Origin: Nymphaea colorata
Taxonomy: Eukaryota > Streptophyta > Magnoliopsida > Nymphaeales > Nymphaeaceae
Direction of reading: 5' to 3'
Length of the DNA: 64,000 nucleotides
Assembly: GCF_008831285.2 (NCBI RefSeq)
Contig: NC_045139.1
Coordinates: 11,690,704-11,754,703, forward strand
The notes beneath the pieces are model-generated. The model was given only the letters and a program-made list of their open reading frames with translations. It ran no database searches and was not told where the DNA came from. Position numbers and translations under genes: made by a program. Shown here in pieces: positions 35,464 through 46,879 of the stretch; within the stretch, counting starts at the first letter, position 1; every line of letters begins with the position of its first letter.

Positions 35464-36753
35464 ATGTGTTCTGGCATTGATCTTCCTGGGCGCAGATACA
35501 ATCTAAGGAGTAATGGAGTGTCTAGCGACGCAGACTCTGAGCGAGGATCTGAGGCCCTTGTTCATTCATTTTCATCAAGAACCAGACGGAGACGTGTTAT
35601 CACAAATAATGTCGGATCTGACGAACCTTTAGGCCTGCGGCCAGTTAATCCTAATATGGAGGAAGATACCATAGACTCTAATGGTGAACCTCAGGATGCA
35701 GATTACTCATACATTCCCTTGCTCAGTGATGAGCTTGCACTTTTGATCCTTGCTAGGATCCCTAGGTCAGAACATCCAAAGCTTTGTTGCATAAACAAGC
35801 GATACATGGCTCTGGTGAAGAATGGGGAACTGTCTAAGATACGAAGGGAGATCGGAGTTACTGAACCATTGGTTATAATCTTCGCCAGTGGAGAGCATCA
35901 TTGGTGGGAACACTCTCCAAGCTCTGGGCTTTGGAGAAAGCTCCCAGATTTGCCATCTGAACCATCGTTTCATCTTGCAGACAGGGAATCCCTATGTGTT
36001 GATACTCAGCTGCTGATATCTGGCCTTGAGAGCAATGGCATGTCGGTTTGGAGATACGAATTGCTCACAAACAGTTGGCACAAGGGTCCATCAATGGCGA
36101 CTCCGAGATGCTTATTTGCATCAGCAAATTGTGGAGATGTTGCCCGTGTTGCTGGTGGGACCAAAAACCGAACAATCTTGAATTCAGCTGAGCAATACAA
36201 TCCTAGAACTAAATCCTGGGAACCCATGCCCAGCATGAAACAGCGAAGAAAACTTTGTTCAGGGTGTTTTATGGACAACAAATTTTATGTAGTTGGTGGT
36301 GTCAATGAAGAAGGCAAACTAACCTCTGGTGAATTCTTTGATAGAGAGAAAAAAACATGGCATCTGATTCCTGGCATGATCAATGACTTGTCTAGTTCTG
36401 ATTGTCAGTCTCCTCCCCTTGTTGCTGTTGTGAACAATGAGCTGTATTCCCTTGAAACAACTACAAACAAGCTGAAAGTTTACTTGAAGCAGAGCAATTC
36501 ATGGAAGGACCTAGGCATGGTCCCTGTGAGAGCAAATCACAGCAGGGGATGGGGCGTTGCTTTCAAATCTCTGGGTGATAGGCTTCTTGTCATTGGTGCA
36601 GCTTGGAATGCTGTGGATCATCACAGCCAAGGCATATCAATTTTTTCTTGCCAGCCTGATCCCAATGCAAGAGATGCTCACTGGTTTTTTCTTGGGAGGA
36701 CAGGTAACTTCATGGGCCCCTTTGTGTTCAACTGTTCTATCATGGCTGTGTAG
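35464..36753 (+). CDS. F-box/kelch-repeat protein, SKIP11-like family
   Basis: The start is the ATG at 35,464, giving 429 residues. The open frame extends four codons further upstream without an ATG, and a TAG at 35,446 closes it. A basic patch 'RTRRRR' (about 39-44) could be a nuclear signal. The F-box lies at about 83-124 ('IPLLSDELALLILARIP ... NKRYMALVKNGEL'). Kelch-type repeats follow from about 165 to 425, each with the Gly-Gly or 'MCSG/LCSG ... KFYVVGG' and Trp spacing of the family ('SCxxxxRCLFASA', 'RKLCSGCFMDNKFYVVGGV'). The family forms SCF ubiquitin ligases through SKP1/ASK binding, with kelch blades as the substrate-binding part; this member's target is unknown. No truncation is seen. 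The whole coding region being in one exon is usual in this family. Confidence 0.9.
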   Translation: MCSGIDLPGRRYNLRSNGVSSDADSERGSEALVHSFSSRTRRRRVITNNVGSDEPLGLRPVNPNMEEDTIDSNGEPQDADYSYIPLLSDELALLILARIPRSEHPKLCCINKRYMALVKNGELSKIRREIGVTEPLVIIFASGEHHWWEHSPSSGLWRKLPDLPSEPSFHLADRESLCVDTQLLISGLESNGMSVWRYELLTNSWHKGPSMATPRCLFASANCGDVARVAGGTKNRTILNSAEQYNPRTKSWEPMPSMKQRRKLCSGCFMDNKFYVVGGVNEEGKLTSGEFFDREKKTWHLIPGMINDLSSSDCQSPPLVAVVNNELYSLETTTNKLKVYLKQSNSWKDLGMVPVRANHSRGWGVAFKSLGDRLLVIGAAWNAVDHHSQGISIFSCQPDPNARDAHWFFLGRTGNFMGPFVFNCSIMAV

Positions 36754-36792
36754 TTCTGGCCATTTGGTGTTGAAGCTTCTGTTTCCTGTCTG

Positions 36793-36798
36793 AATAAA
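36793..36798 (+). terminator. polyadenylation signal of the F-box/kelch gene
   Basis: A canonical AATAAA occurs 40 bases after the stop codon in 'tgtctgaataaaagcttgg'. Plant signals are loose, so the actual cleavage site is not fixed. Confidence 0.55.
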
Positions 36799-36799
36799 A

Positions 36800-38567
36800 G
36801 CTTGGTGTTCTATATACGTGGAAATTGTGCGAATTGAAAAGAAAGCCTATTGCTATGGGGAATCATATCGTGCAGAAATTTGATGATCTGTTAGTTTGTG
36901 CTGTAGTTGAAAGTTACATTCTGTTCATAAAACCTTGCAATTTCTTTGGATCCTATATTCTATTTCAAAGTCAAATACTTCTGATGACCAAGATTCTTCG
37001 GTTGAACTACTCTTTCTCTTCAGCTTATCTTTTCGTTCTTCCTTCTCCACTGAAGCGCTTTCCTGCCATGCATACTTTTACTCATTGAACATTGTTGGCA
37101 CTAAGGAGAGAGAGTTTACATATAATATCGAGAATGAGAGACTGCAGAGGTGCTCGCCGCTTAATGATTCTTTGCCTAAAGGAACTGGTTGTTGAGGACA
37201 TTTTTTTTCTATCTAGTCACGTTTGCATGCTTTTATCAAAGCATCTCCTTGACAGGCCTGCATTGTAGCTTGAACGAATCAACATCATACCTTATACTGA
37301 ATAGTGCAACACTGTAAGCAGAAGTAGATTAGAAAACAAGTGGGTTTCAGTGATAGCAATTTTTACACATGCGTGTACATGAACTGCCAACATAAGGATA
37401 ATCTAAACAATTCTTTCATACTCTACGTGAGGCGTATTTAGCATTCCATGCTCATAAAATTATGCAACAAAAATTCGTTTAAATTTCAAAGTTAGTAAAA
37501 CTGATTTTACATGAAGCGGAAAACGACTTGAAGGACAGAGAGGAAAACATTGACAATAAAGAAACATTTAAATGAATAATCCTTTTGATGGTACTGGCAG
37601 CCTGACATGGCGGTGGTCACATTCTACCAACTCTGAAAATACTGAGAATTGCAACGACCAACATTGGGCCAACTAGTTTATACGGCGGTTGGGAGTGCCG
37701 AATATGGTGATGCCATATTGATGTGGACAGATCTATGTTGCACTTCCTAAAGCCACAGATGCAAATAGAGCTGATTGCAACTAAACTCGAACAGCCAAAT
37801 TTTGCAAACTCCTTCCCTTCAAACTGAATCGTTGGTACCCCCGTGCAAAGCCCTTCAGGCCAACCATTTACTCCAGCTAAATCGATCCAACGGCACTAAT
37901 GAATACCACCCAATCAGATTTAATGCTCTACGGATATAAACTTGGATGTAATGAAAGGAAAAAAATAATCCCTAAGAATTTTATCTATTCAGGTCAGATA
38001 ATCTAATAGTCTTGATCTAGTCTTGGTTCCAAATTTACATGCGCTGGCACGGAATCTGAATTCAAATATTATTCTTTTGTGCCAAATCCCACCAATAAAC
38101 TTTTGATCCAGATCCAACCACACGCCCCGTCTCTGGAATTCCTAGTTAAGGAGCAGCTTCCCACGGCTAGCCTTCTGTTTCCTCTCTTAAGAGGAAACCC
38201 AAATAAATTAGCCGATAGTAACCTGTGAAACTGTGGATTTTCAAAAGGAATAAAATGTAAAGTCGAAAGAAATTGTGAATCTATGATCTTCAGGACAAGG
38301 GTTTTCGCACTTTCCGTCCACCTTTTCTGATACGTCGGCCACCATGTGCTCCCCGTTTTCCTCTTTTGCAGGATGTTTTGAGTTTGAAAACGAAAGTTGG
38401 TCCTCAAAACTTCGGCTGTTTCACCTACTGAATAATAAAAAGTGGGAGTTTGTGGGTGCCCTCACCTTTCCATCTGTATAGATGTGAGGTTTCGAGCCAT
38501 AACCTATGTCCACGTCCGTGAACCTTTAAAGATATTTGCACATGCCACACACAGGCCCTTATGTGTG

Positions 38568-38598
<31 letters not shown>

Positions 38599-38633
38599 GC
38601 CCAGTGGAAGTAATTTCCTTCATATATATTTCC

Positions 38634-38672
<39 letters not shown>

Positions 38673-39560
38673 CCTAGATCAGATTTTGATGCAGCATAAG
38701 CATACGCTTTTAAGGAGGCTTCATTCTCCTTGGTTGAAGCATAATCCCTATCACCTCCTTGAGGGATGGAGAGGACAAACTATTGTCGTCCGGTTCTGAT
38801 CTAGCGAAAATTAACAGATCTCGTATATATCACAAGATCAGACCTCATGGTAATGTAGACTGGTTGTTTGTCGCAGTCTGTTATAGCTCTGCACTACACA
38901 GGGAGGAACGACTTCTTACTTTGCATCGACTCCAAAAAATGGGCATTCAGTTGGACAATAGATACCCAAACTGTACATATAATTTGGCGTCCAAATTTTG
39001 GCAATATATGATAGGTTGATTTGATGAATAGGTCAAGCTTAAAAGCGTCGGTCTGAGAGTCTTGGAGTTGGTGGAATTCCCAAACTTTCAAATTCAAGTG
39101 GCTTGGGCATTGTGGGTTGACTACTTTCCTTGTTGTGCTTTGGAGAATATGGAAGTACAGGAATGGAATTTTCATGTCTGCAGAGTCCACTTCATGGGCC
39201 AGGTGGTGACAGAACTACGGAACGTCCTGTCCTCCATTTTCTGTAATGCTCCATGGAGTAAAAAAATTACTGTTTTTGCATGGTCCTACAAGAGAAAGGC
39301 GGAGCTCGTTGGGAATTTGATGACTTCTTCAACTATTTGCTGCGTCGTTCACTAGATCTGAATGGTGCGGTACACCTGCAGGTGGCCAAACAAAGCAGAG
39401 AAAATCCTTTCTCTGGTTCTGCAGGGAGAATGGCAGACATGGTTTTGGCTTCAATATACTGACTGATGGCTGTGTTAATGTTTTTGCTTTACCCTGTAAC
39501 CCTGATTTTGTGACTATTAACCTGCTGAGAGTCAAGGTCCCTTGTCATTCTGGGCTGGAA
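36800..39560. other. intergenic with CT and TA microsatellites
   Basis: A CT run (38,572-38,598) and a long TA run (38,637-38,670) lie close together, with 'ttccttcatatata' duplicated just before the TA run. The frames here (112 codons or fewer) have no recognisable domain. Nothing else is supported. Confidence 0.55.
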
Positions 39561-39780
39561 TCGTATGGATGTCAATAGATCGATTCTAATCGGATATACG
39601 TTGAGCCTTTTCGGATATTGTTTGCATGTAAACAAAGAAAAGTCATATTCAAATCCGAATTCTGATTGTAAAATCTGAGTCCATACGAATCCAATGTTTA
39701 TGTATATCTGAATCGGATGTCAATTCTTAATTACGAATGCAGTCCGATTTCTTAATCGGATATTAAAAAGAAAAAAATCC
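39561..39780 (+). repeat. repeat with 'ggatgtcaat...atcggatat' motif, forward
   Basis: It begins 'tatggatgtcaatagatcg' and continues with variants of 'aatcggatat', 'aatccgaattc' and 'gtccgatttcttaatcgg'. The same motifs occur inverted at 41,170-41,530, which ends 'cgatccattgacatcccta'. The start resembles the terminus of a known type of plant hAT-like short element. Its own right end was not found. Confidence 0.45.
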
Positions 39781-40179
39781 ATCTTCAAAACTGTTCATAT
39801 TTCTTATACTTAATTTTGTTCACAGGATGTGCTCTATTTTGTTATTTTGTGTAGCCATTCAATTCACTATTTTGAATAAAAGGTGGGAGCCTAACTCCCT
39901 GCATCGCAAAAGCCTTTGAAGTGTTGCCCTTTAGCGCCGCATTCAGCTGCCGAATCTTCCCTGTCCCACAACACTATGGTTTCCAATGAAAGGTTACAAT
40001 CCAACACTAAGACTGACGGTGCTATTTTCAAAGCAGCGAATGCCCATGCCCTCTCTGCAAAACTGATGCAATGCTTTTTCAATCTGAAGACGCCAACGTT
40101 GAGGACCCAAAACGATTTTAGTGAAAGCCTTTGAGGCTTTACAATTAAGCTTTTGTTCACAACAATGGGGTGGGTCCAC

Positions 40180-40560
40180 CGGTGACTCCAGGGGAGGAGC
40201 TAACATGGCTTCTCCCTTCCATTACCCACGGTGGCTAGAGGCATGGGGGAGCTCCAGGCATGGGGGAGCTCCGGCGGTTCCCCCTCGCCGGCGACAGCAG
40301 GGCGAGCCGCTGGGGCTCCCCCATGCCTCTACCCATCATGGGTACAGGAAAGGGGAGCCTCCTCTTGTCGTTGTCGGTAGGGCCGGCAGCACCGACGCCG
40401 TCCCGTTGGCACGCCGGCGACGGCAAGTGTCAGTGGCTTCTTTGAGAGAGAGAAAAAGAAGAAGGATGAGAGGAAAGGAGGGAAAAGATCTGGACCAGCC
40501 GATTTCAGATGGATGGCGCAGATTTGATGTCCTTGCATACATTATATATATATAGTTCAT
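40180..40560. other. GC-rich segment with short tandem duplication
   Basis: A GC-rich island contains 'aggcatgggggagctcc' twice in tandem (40,240-40,273) and open frames in several phases on both strands. That is what base composition alone produces. The translations (Arg/Pro/Gly-rich) match nothing I recognise, so no gene is called. Confidence 0.4.
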
Positions 40561-41169
40561 GGGCAAAAACCATACCATTAAAAACCGATTGCTAAAATAT
40601 TTATTTGCATAATCTAACCATATAGATACGATCTTAATAGTGTTTTAGTGAGAATCATGTGCATACAGACTTATAAACTGATGCGTGTGTATGCAATTTA
40701 TTCAATAAATTAATTAAGATATATTTATACTGGAGATTCTCGACACTACTACAATTTCTTTTTTTAACAAGGCTGATGGATTAACACGTATCTCAAACAT
40801 TACAAGGAGAAGCACAGGTGAATACATAAAAGATAGTATCGAATGATGTCTACCAAAATGATACAAACAATGTCAATTGTTCACCTTCCTTGGCATAGAT
40901 GGACTTGACCATTTATTTGGAAAAAAAGGTGAGTTACATGCTTATATGCTTAGCAACTTACACAATGTAGTAGAACTCTTTTTATGATGTCATATTTCCT
41001 TCATTGTTTTTTGAATGCTTCAAAGGGCGTAACGTAACTGGTCGGATTGACAAGCTAATAAAAATTTACTCGTCAGTTCGATTCTCATTGGCGCTACTCC
41101 TTTGGACTATAAACAATAGATATGTGACACTCTAGTTGATGGGTATAGTGTTTCTCACTAAATATATCA

Positions 41170-41530
41170 ATATATCTTATTTGAATCGGATATTCGATCG
41201 ATCAGATCTGAAAAAATCGGATATAAAAAAAATAATATCCGATTAAGAAATCGGATCGGATTCAGATTTAATAAATGGCATCCAATCGGATTTGGATTCA
41301 GATTTACATAAATATTCAATCGAATTCGGATATGGATTCGGATCGGATTCATTTTTAGACAAATATCATGTATCTAATGCTATTAAATTTTGAAAATTGG
41401 CAAAATCCTGTTCAAAATTTGGATTCAGATTCGGATATGACTTTTTTTTATTCGAATTCAAATCTGAATATGTGAATATCCGAAAAAAACGGATATAATT
41501 AAGGATATATTCGATCCATTGACATCCCTA
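41170..41530 (-). repeat. repeat with 'atccgattcggatat' motifs, inverted relative to 39.56 kb
   Basis: Dense 'atcggattcagatt', 'ttcggatatgga' and 'aatatccg' motifs occur on both strands. The right end, 'cgatccattgacatcccta', is the inverse of the left end at 39,561. The 8-mers outside the two ends differ, so they are not the two ends of one element on present evidence. More likely they are two members of one family in opposite orientation. Confidence 0.45.
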
Positions 41531-42348
41531 CTCCTCACCCAGGTCTCGAAGTGGCCTCAAACCCTGATAAGGATGAGGAGCTTTGGCATCTTCAGAGTAT
41601 CTACCCACTCAGTCCTCACTTTCTTTTTACAGTCTCCACCACTCAGGTAGCTGCTTTTTTCTTCTTTGCTCCTACAAGTTGGTTAATCCTTGTTTACTAG
41701 CTTCTATTAGCAATCTGAGCTAGTATATCAATATCTAGTACATCTAATTTGCAATCTTAGATATTTCTGGCTAAGTGTTCCTCAGGAAGCTGTTCAATAG
41801 AGGACGAAGAACCTCGGTGGCGATCTAAGTTGTGGTTTTAAACCTGCTTTCCATTTTTCAAACTTAACTTTTTTCTTTATTTTATTTTTTGACATTGTAT
41901 TAAGGTGCACTCGTTTCATTTATATTGCTCGCTTTAACTTTTAAATATGTTATAATTTTTAAAGCAAGAGAAGCATCATAGTACCACTTTGTGCCAGGAT
42001 CTTGAAATATTCTTTATGAAACATCTCGAATCTATGCAACTCATTTTCTTAGACTTTTATAAACTAAATTGAGGTCCTTCACGGGTAATTTATGATTAAA
42101 ATATTGTAGAAAAGTTCTTGAGAGGCCTTCCTCTTAACTTGAACACAGTTCAGGTCCCCTCTTAGCACATGAAAGTCTTATGTATAAAGATGTAGAAATT
42201 TCCAAGTTAAATGAAAAAGTCAGAAAAGGAGAAAATGAGTGATAGATCAACCAAATGAACCATGGAGTAGATCTCATGCTAAATGCAAACCTAAAACCCG
42301 TTGTCCAAAAAAAAAATGTGAAGAGTTCTAAAAATCCCTAAGAGGTTG

Positions 42349-42353
42349 TGTCA
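42349..42353. repeat. left target-site duplication TGTCA of the LTR element
   Basis: TGTCA directly precedes the left LTR and recurs directly after the right LTR at 46,875-46,879. Confidence 0.9.
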
Positions 42354-43503
42354 TGATATGTGCCTAATTTTGGCACCTTCGAGGAGGCCTGGCCGAGAGC
42401 GCTAGAGCGGAGCCGACCAGCGGCATGAGTAGCAGCTGGGCACGCCGATTACCACCTGACAGGCTTATGTCCTCGTTGTCTTATGAGGTTAGCCTCGGCG
42501 GGGAGCGTCGAGAGAAGCAGGCCGCAGCATTGCGCGCGGCCGAGGATGGGCGCAAGCCCAAGGAGTGACCTGCAAGGTCTGACACTAGCACCTATGTTTA
42601 TAGGGCCAAGTGCACGCGAGTGAGTTAGACCACTTGACACCTTGGCATGGTTCAGGGTTCGACACTTATAGAACCCTTGGGCATTACTTATATGGCTGCA
42701 GTGGGAGGAGTAGGCGGAGCAGCTAAGGTCGAAAAAGGTGAGACAGGCTTCGGATCTATAGAGAGAGCGAGCGCAACCAGATCCATTCCAGGCGCCCTTT
42801 TTGCTTATGTTTATTTACTCTTTTGTACTGTCTCGATTTGAGACGTGTTAAAATCGTTTTATTTTAAGTTCTTTGTATCGTCTCGGGTTAGGAGCTAAGT
42901 GAACCGAGACGCTTCTCATGTATACAACCTTGTAATTAGGTTGTTTTGGATTGCGCTTGAATGAAGATTTGATTCCATTTGGGTGTCGCTTTCTCTCTTC
43001 CCCTTTTCCTCCTGAGCTTTGTCAATGGTGGTGGTCGGATTCTAGTCCGACCTCAACTGGCATGGCCAGAGTTCTACCCTACAGCCAACAGCCTCCTCTA
43101 TTTCTGATCTCTCTTCTTCTCCTAAAGTCACCCCTTCCATGGCCGATTGGATGACGATTTGAAGATGACGGACGTTGCTGCCGACGACCTCTCCATCTTC
43201 TCCAAGTCACGACGTTTTCCCGACCAGTAAGCTAGGTGATCCACGGTGCAACTTTCCTTAACCACAAAGGGAGGTTAGTGGCCGGTTGAAACTCACGGGA
43301 AGGCTGCAGTGAAGGAGTACGCCAGTTGATATGGTGTTCAACTTCCAAAGTAGCAACACGACCAACCACCGACGATCGAACATCTGCCTCCCCGATTCCT
43401 GCGATAGAAGGAGAAGCGGTGGCAGATCACAAAGTTGAGATCGATTTGCCCTGCTGAGCGTGATCCTGGGTAGCGATAGCGCATCGGCAGCGAGGTCCTA
43501 TCA
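42354..43503 (+). repeat. left LTR (1150 bp)
   Basis: It begins 'TGATATGTGCC' and ends 'GTCCTATCA'. It contains the hairpin 'CGTCTCGG ... CCGAGACG' (about 42,880-42,912) and 'cttgtaattaggttg' before a T-rich U5. A 67-codon frame at 42,951-43,154 is matched by one in the right LTR and is discussed as a finding. Confidence 0.92.
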
Positions 43504-43505
43504 AT

Positions 43506-43520
43506 TTGGTATCAGAGCGG
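43506..43520 (+). promoter_or_regulatory. primer-binding site, initiator tRNA-Met type
   Basis: Two to three bases after the left LTR the sequence reads 'TTGGTATCAGAGCGG'. Its core 'TGGTATCAGAGC' is the standard plant LTR-element complement of the initiator methionine tRNA 3' end. Confidence 0.9.
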
Positions 43521-45700
43521 ACGCTCACGGCGGCGAATCGAAGATGCAGACGACATACATTGGCTTTCTCAAGTTATACAGAAAACACAGAGACAAAAAT
43601 CATTGGCGCTGATTCTCTAGAAAGATTCGTCTATCGAGCAGTAGACCATTCGATTCGCCTATGTCTCAAGCATCTTCCAGCAAATTTTTAGAATTTTTGA
43701 GGCTGTGGTTGGCAAGAAATCGATTTTTGAAGAGGCACGATTTCTGAGGCGGTGTTTTTCCCAATTTCGGTGACCACCGAGCATTCCGGCATATCTCTGA
43801 TTCAAAATGTGTGGATGATCATCTAGGAGGATTCTTAACGAATTTCTGCATCCATCGAGCCCAAGATCATCGAATTCCGTTCATAAATGAGGAAGATATA
43901 GCTATTTGAAGATTACTGGCAAGCTCTATCGGTTTTTCGACAACGAAACACAAATCCGGTGAACCCGACAAATTCCGGCGCCGTGTTCTTCGGTCCTCGG
44001 CGGTGTCGCATGTTTCCGTGTCCATTGTTGCCTCTAGTCACCATGATTCGCGAGTCCCGATGTGTTTCACGCAACCGTGTCGGCTAAACTCGACGAATCC
44101 CGCCTCTTGTCGCGTTACACTATCTCGCAAGCAGACCGAGTCCCGCTCCACACGAGTCGGGCAGTTCTAAAAGGGGGGCGATATCATGTCAGCATGTCCC
44201 TGTCATTCTTAGCACGTGTCCGGCCTGGACACCACCCGAATTCAGCCTGAAGACGTCTTCTCAGTAGCCTGAAAAACTCGAATCTACATCAACTTCAAAT
44301 CGCCTGCGTTTTCAGCTCCGACCTCCGTTTGGGACGAGCAAACATGCATTGGAATCATCTTCGTCTTGGCTATATTCTCACAAATTTTCAGATTTTTTGA
44401 TGAAGACAATCGGGTGCAGTACATTTTTGAATGAAGACTGTTTTGAAGGGCGTCCTGCGACTGTGCTGAAGTTAATTTTCAACAGAATCAGGCGGCACTT
44501 CAGATTCTCGGCACTGTTAACTCCGGCCACGGATTTAGTCGAGCAGATATCAGTTTGAATCGTCTACATCTCTTCTGTCTGCCCACCAAATTTCAAATTT
44601 TTTGGAGCTAACATAAGGGCGCAGTGAATGTTTAAGTGCCAACTACTTTGAGCTGATTTCTAGAACTGAGTAGAAGTTGCAGTTGAATAGAAAATGCATG
44701 ACTTTGGGCCTCAACGAATTTTGATAGGTGATGATAGTGACAGCGATCTTGGAGATGTTGGATTCCTACAGATGTCTTATATTTTTTTGTCCAAGTTTCG
44801 TGAATTTTGGACCGCCCTACGAGAAGATATCGATTTTTGAAGAAGCAAAAGTCCCTGGAGCGGCTAAAAGAGAATATAAGTGCAATGGACTTAATTCTTG
44901 GCGTCTACGCGAGGGACAAACACCTACAAGATATAGTGCTGATTCTGGGTTCGGAAATCAACCAAGAACCGAGGATAGAGGTCTGAATGGCAGGAAGAAA
45001 CCCTAATTGCTACTTGGTGTTCCAACACCATAGCATCCACGGGTTCCACTTTGAACTCAAGGTCGACAAGGTGAGCCGGCGAGTTTGGGTGACAAACTTG
45101 ACGCTTACGAGAAAATTAAGTGTAGCAGAGATTGTGATAAGACCCCAATGAACCGAGTAGTTCTACCCAGGCGAGATCCTCAAGGTAGGAGACTTCAGCC
45201 AGAGTTTCAAGCTGAAAGTGATTCCTTTGGTCTCTGGCCAAGAAGAAGGAGCCATGACAGCAAGCACCAAGAGCCGCACGCAGAAGGTTCGGCGGCACGA
45301 GCAACGCAGCAGCTTTGTGAGAAAATCATTGAAGCCATCGACAAACTGCAAGCAAAATGGAAGCAAGATGAAATCGTTGAGAACGACACCACAACCATGA
45401 GAGGGCCATTGTTGCCACGGTCCTTCACCCCTCATTGCATGATCAAGCTTAAGGAGGGTGGTAGTGGTACTTCGGAGAGCTTGTTGAACAGTCTACAAAG
45501 GGCAGCAACGCGGGAGATGGTCACGAGTTTGATAAGTGACCAAGGAGAGCAGGCCGAAGAGATTCCAGACTGTACAAAGAAGGAACTTGTTCCAACGCCT
45601 TGAAAGGGAGGGCCAAAACATAGCAGCATGGGATTACAAAATGGGCATAGTCAGATTATCCAAGAAGATAACCTCATACGAGCTTGAGGTCAAGCTCGGT
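43521..45700 (+). other. internal domain without recognised genes; open frame at 45,085-45,603
   Basis: The only notable frame runs 172 codons on plus (45,085-45,603). It opens without an ATG (first ATG at 45,148), is charged and Gln/Glu-rich ('QLCEKIIEAIDKLQAKW' looks helical), and matches no family I know. A purine-rich 'aagcttaaggagggtggtag' at about 45,446 echoes the true purine tract at 45,700, hinting at a local duplication. Gag-like function for the frame is possible but unsupported. Confidence 0.45.
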
Positions 45701-45716
45701 TTAAGGAGGGTGGATC
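45700..45716 (+). promoter_or_regulatory. polypurine tract
   Basis: 'ttaaggagggtggatc' ends exactly where the right LTR begins (TGATACG). This is the expected position for plus-strand priming. Confidence 0.75.
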
Positions 45717-46874
45717 TGATACGTGCCTAATTTTGGCACCATCGAGGACGGCCGAAGGCCTAGCCAAGAGCGCTAGTGCGGAGCCGACCAGCGGCGTGAG
45801 TAGCAACTGGGCACGTCGATTACCACCTGATAGGCTTTTGTCCTCGTTGCCTTGTGAGGTTAGTCTCAACGGGGAGCGTCAAGAGAAGTAGGCCGCAGCA
45901 TTACGCGCGGTCGAGGATGGGCGCAAGCCTAAGGAGCGACCTGCAAGGTCTGACACTAGCACCTATGTGCATAGGGCCAAGTGCACACGAGTGAGTTAGA
46001 CCACACGACACCTTGGCATGGTTCAGGGTTCGACACTTATAGAACCCTTTGGGCATTACTTATATGGCTGTAGTGGGAGGAGCGGACAGAGCAGCTAAGG
46101 TCGAAAAAGGTGTGACAGGCTTCAGATCTATAGAGAGAGCGGGCGCAACCAGATCCATTTCAGACACCCTTTTTGCTTGTGTTTATTTACTCTTTTGTAC
46201 TGTCTCGATTTGAGACGTGTTAAAATCGTTTTACTTTAAGTTATTTGTACCGTCTCGGGTTAGGAGCTAAGTGAACCGAGACGCTTCTCATGTATATAAC
46301 CTTGTAATTAGGTATTTTTGGATTACGCTTGAATGAAGATTTGATTCCCTTTGGGCATCGTTTTCTCCCTTCCCTTTTTCCTCCCGAGCTTTGTCAATGG
46401 TGGTGGCCGGATTCTAGTCCGACCTCAACCGGCGTGGCTGGAGATCTACCCTACAACCAGCAGCCTCCTCTATTTCTTATCTCTCTTCTTCTCCTAAAGT
46501 CACCCCTTCCATGGCCGATTGGATGACGATTTGAAGATGACAGACGTTGCTGCCGGCGACCTCTCCATCTTCTCCAAGTCACGACGTTTCCCCAGCCAGT
46601 AAGCTAGGTGATCCACGGTGCAACTTTCCTTAACCACAAAGGGAGGTTAGAGGCCGGTTGAAACTCACGGGAAGGCTGCAACGAAGGAGTACGCTAGTTG
46701 ATATGGTGTTCGACTTCCAAAGTAGCAGCACGACCAACCACCGACGACGAACATCTGCCTCCCCGGTTCCTGTGATAGAAGGAGAAGCGGTGGCAGATCA
46801 CAAAGTTGAGATCGATTCGCCCGGGTTAGCGTGATCTTGGGTAGCGTTAGCGCCTCAGCAGCGAGTTCCTATCA
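45717..46874 (+). repeat. right LTR (1158 bp)
   Basis: A near full-length copy of the left LTR with the same termini and the same internal hairpin. It has a few extra bases near the start ('gacggccgaaggcctagcc' versus a shorter form on the left). Confidence 0.92.
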
Positions 46875-46879
46875 TGTCA

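Larger units (their letters stand above)
42354..46874 (+). mobile_element. complete non-autonomous LTR retrotransposon, 4.5 kb
   Basis: Two long direct repeats (42,354-43,503 and 45,717-46,874) each begin TGATA and end TATCA, a 5-bp inverted terminus. They flank 2.2 kb that has a primer-binding site and a purine tract but no recognisable gag, protease, RT, RNase H or integrase. A perfect 5-bp TGTCA duplication borders the whole unit. It fits the class of large retrotransposon derivatives that depend on enzymes from another element. The LTR pair differs at many positions, mostly C/T and G/A changes as expected from decay of methylated cytosine, plus an indel near the start. The insertion is therefore not recent. 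Confidence 0.92.

Noticed and set aside
40121-40555. 144-codon plus frame and several minus frames in a GC-rich island
   Set aside because: Multiple overlapping frames on both strands reflect base composition. No domain or splice context is seen.
39561-41530. One 2-kb transposon with 20-base inverted ends
   Set aside because: The 8-mers outside the ends ('tggaatcg' and 'ctcctcac') do not match, and motif density suggests two separate copies.
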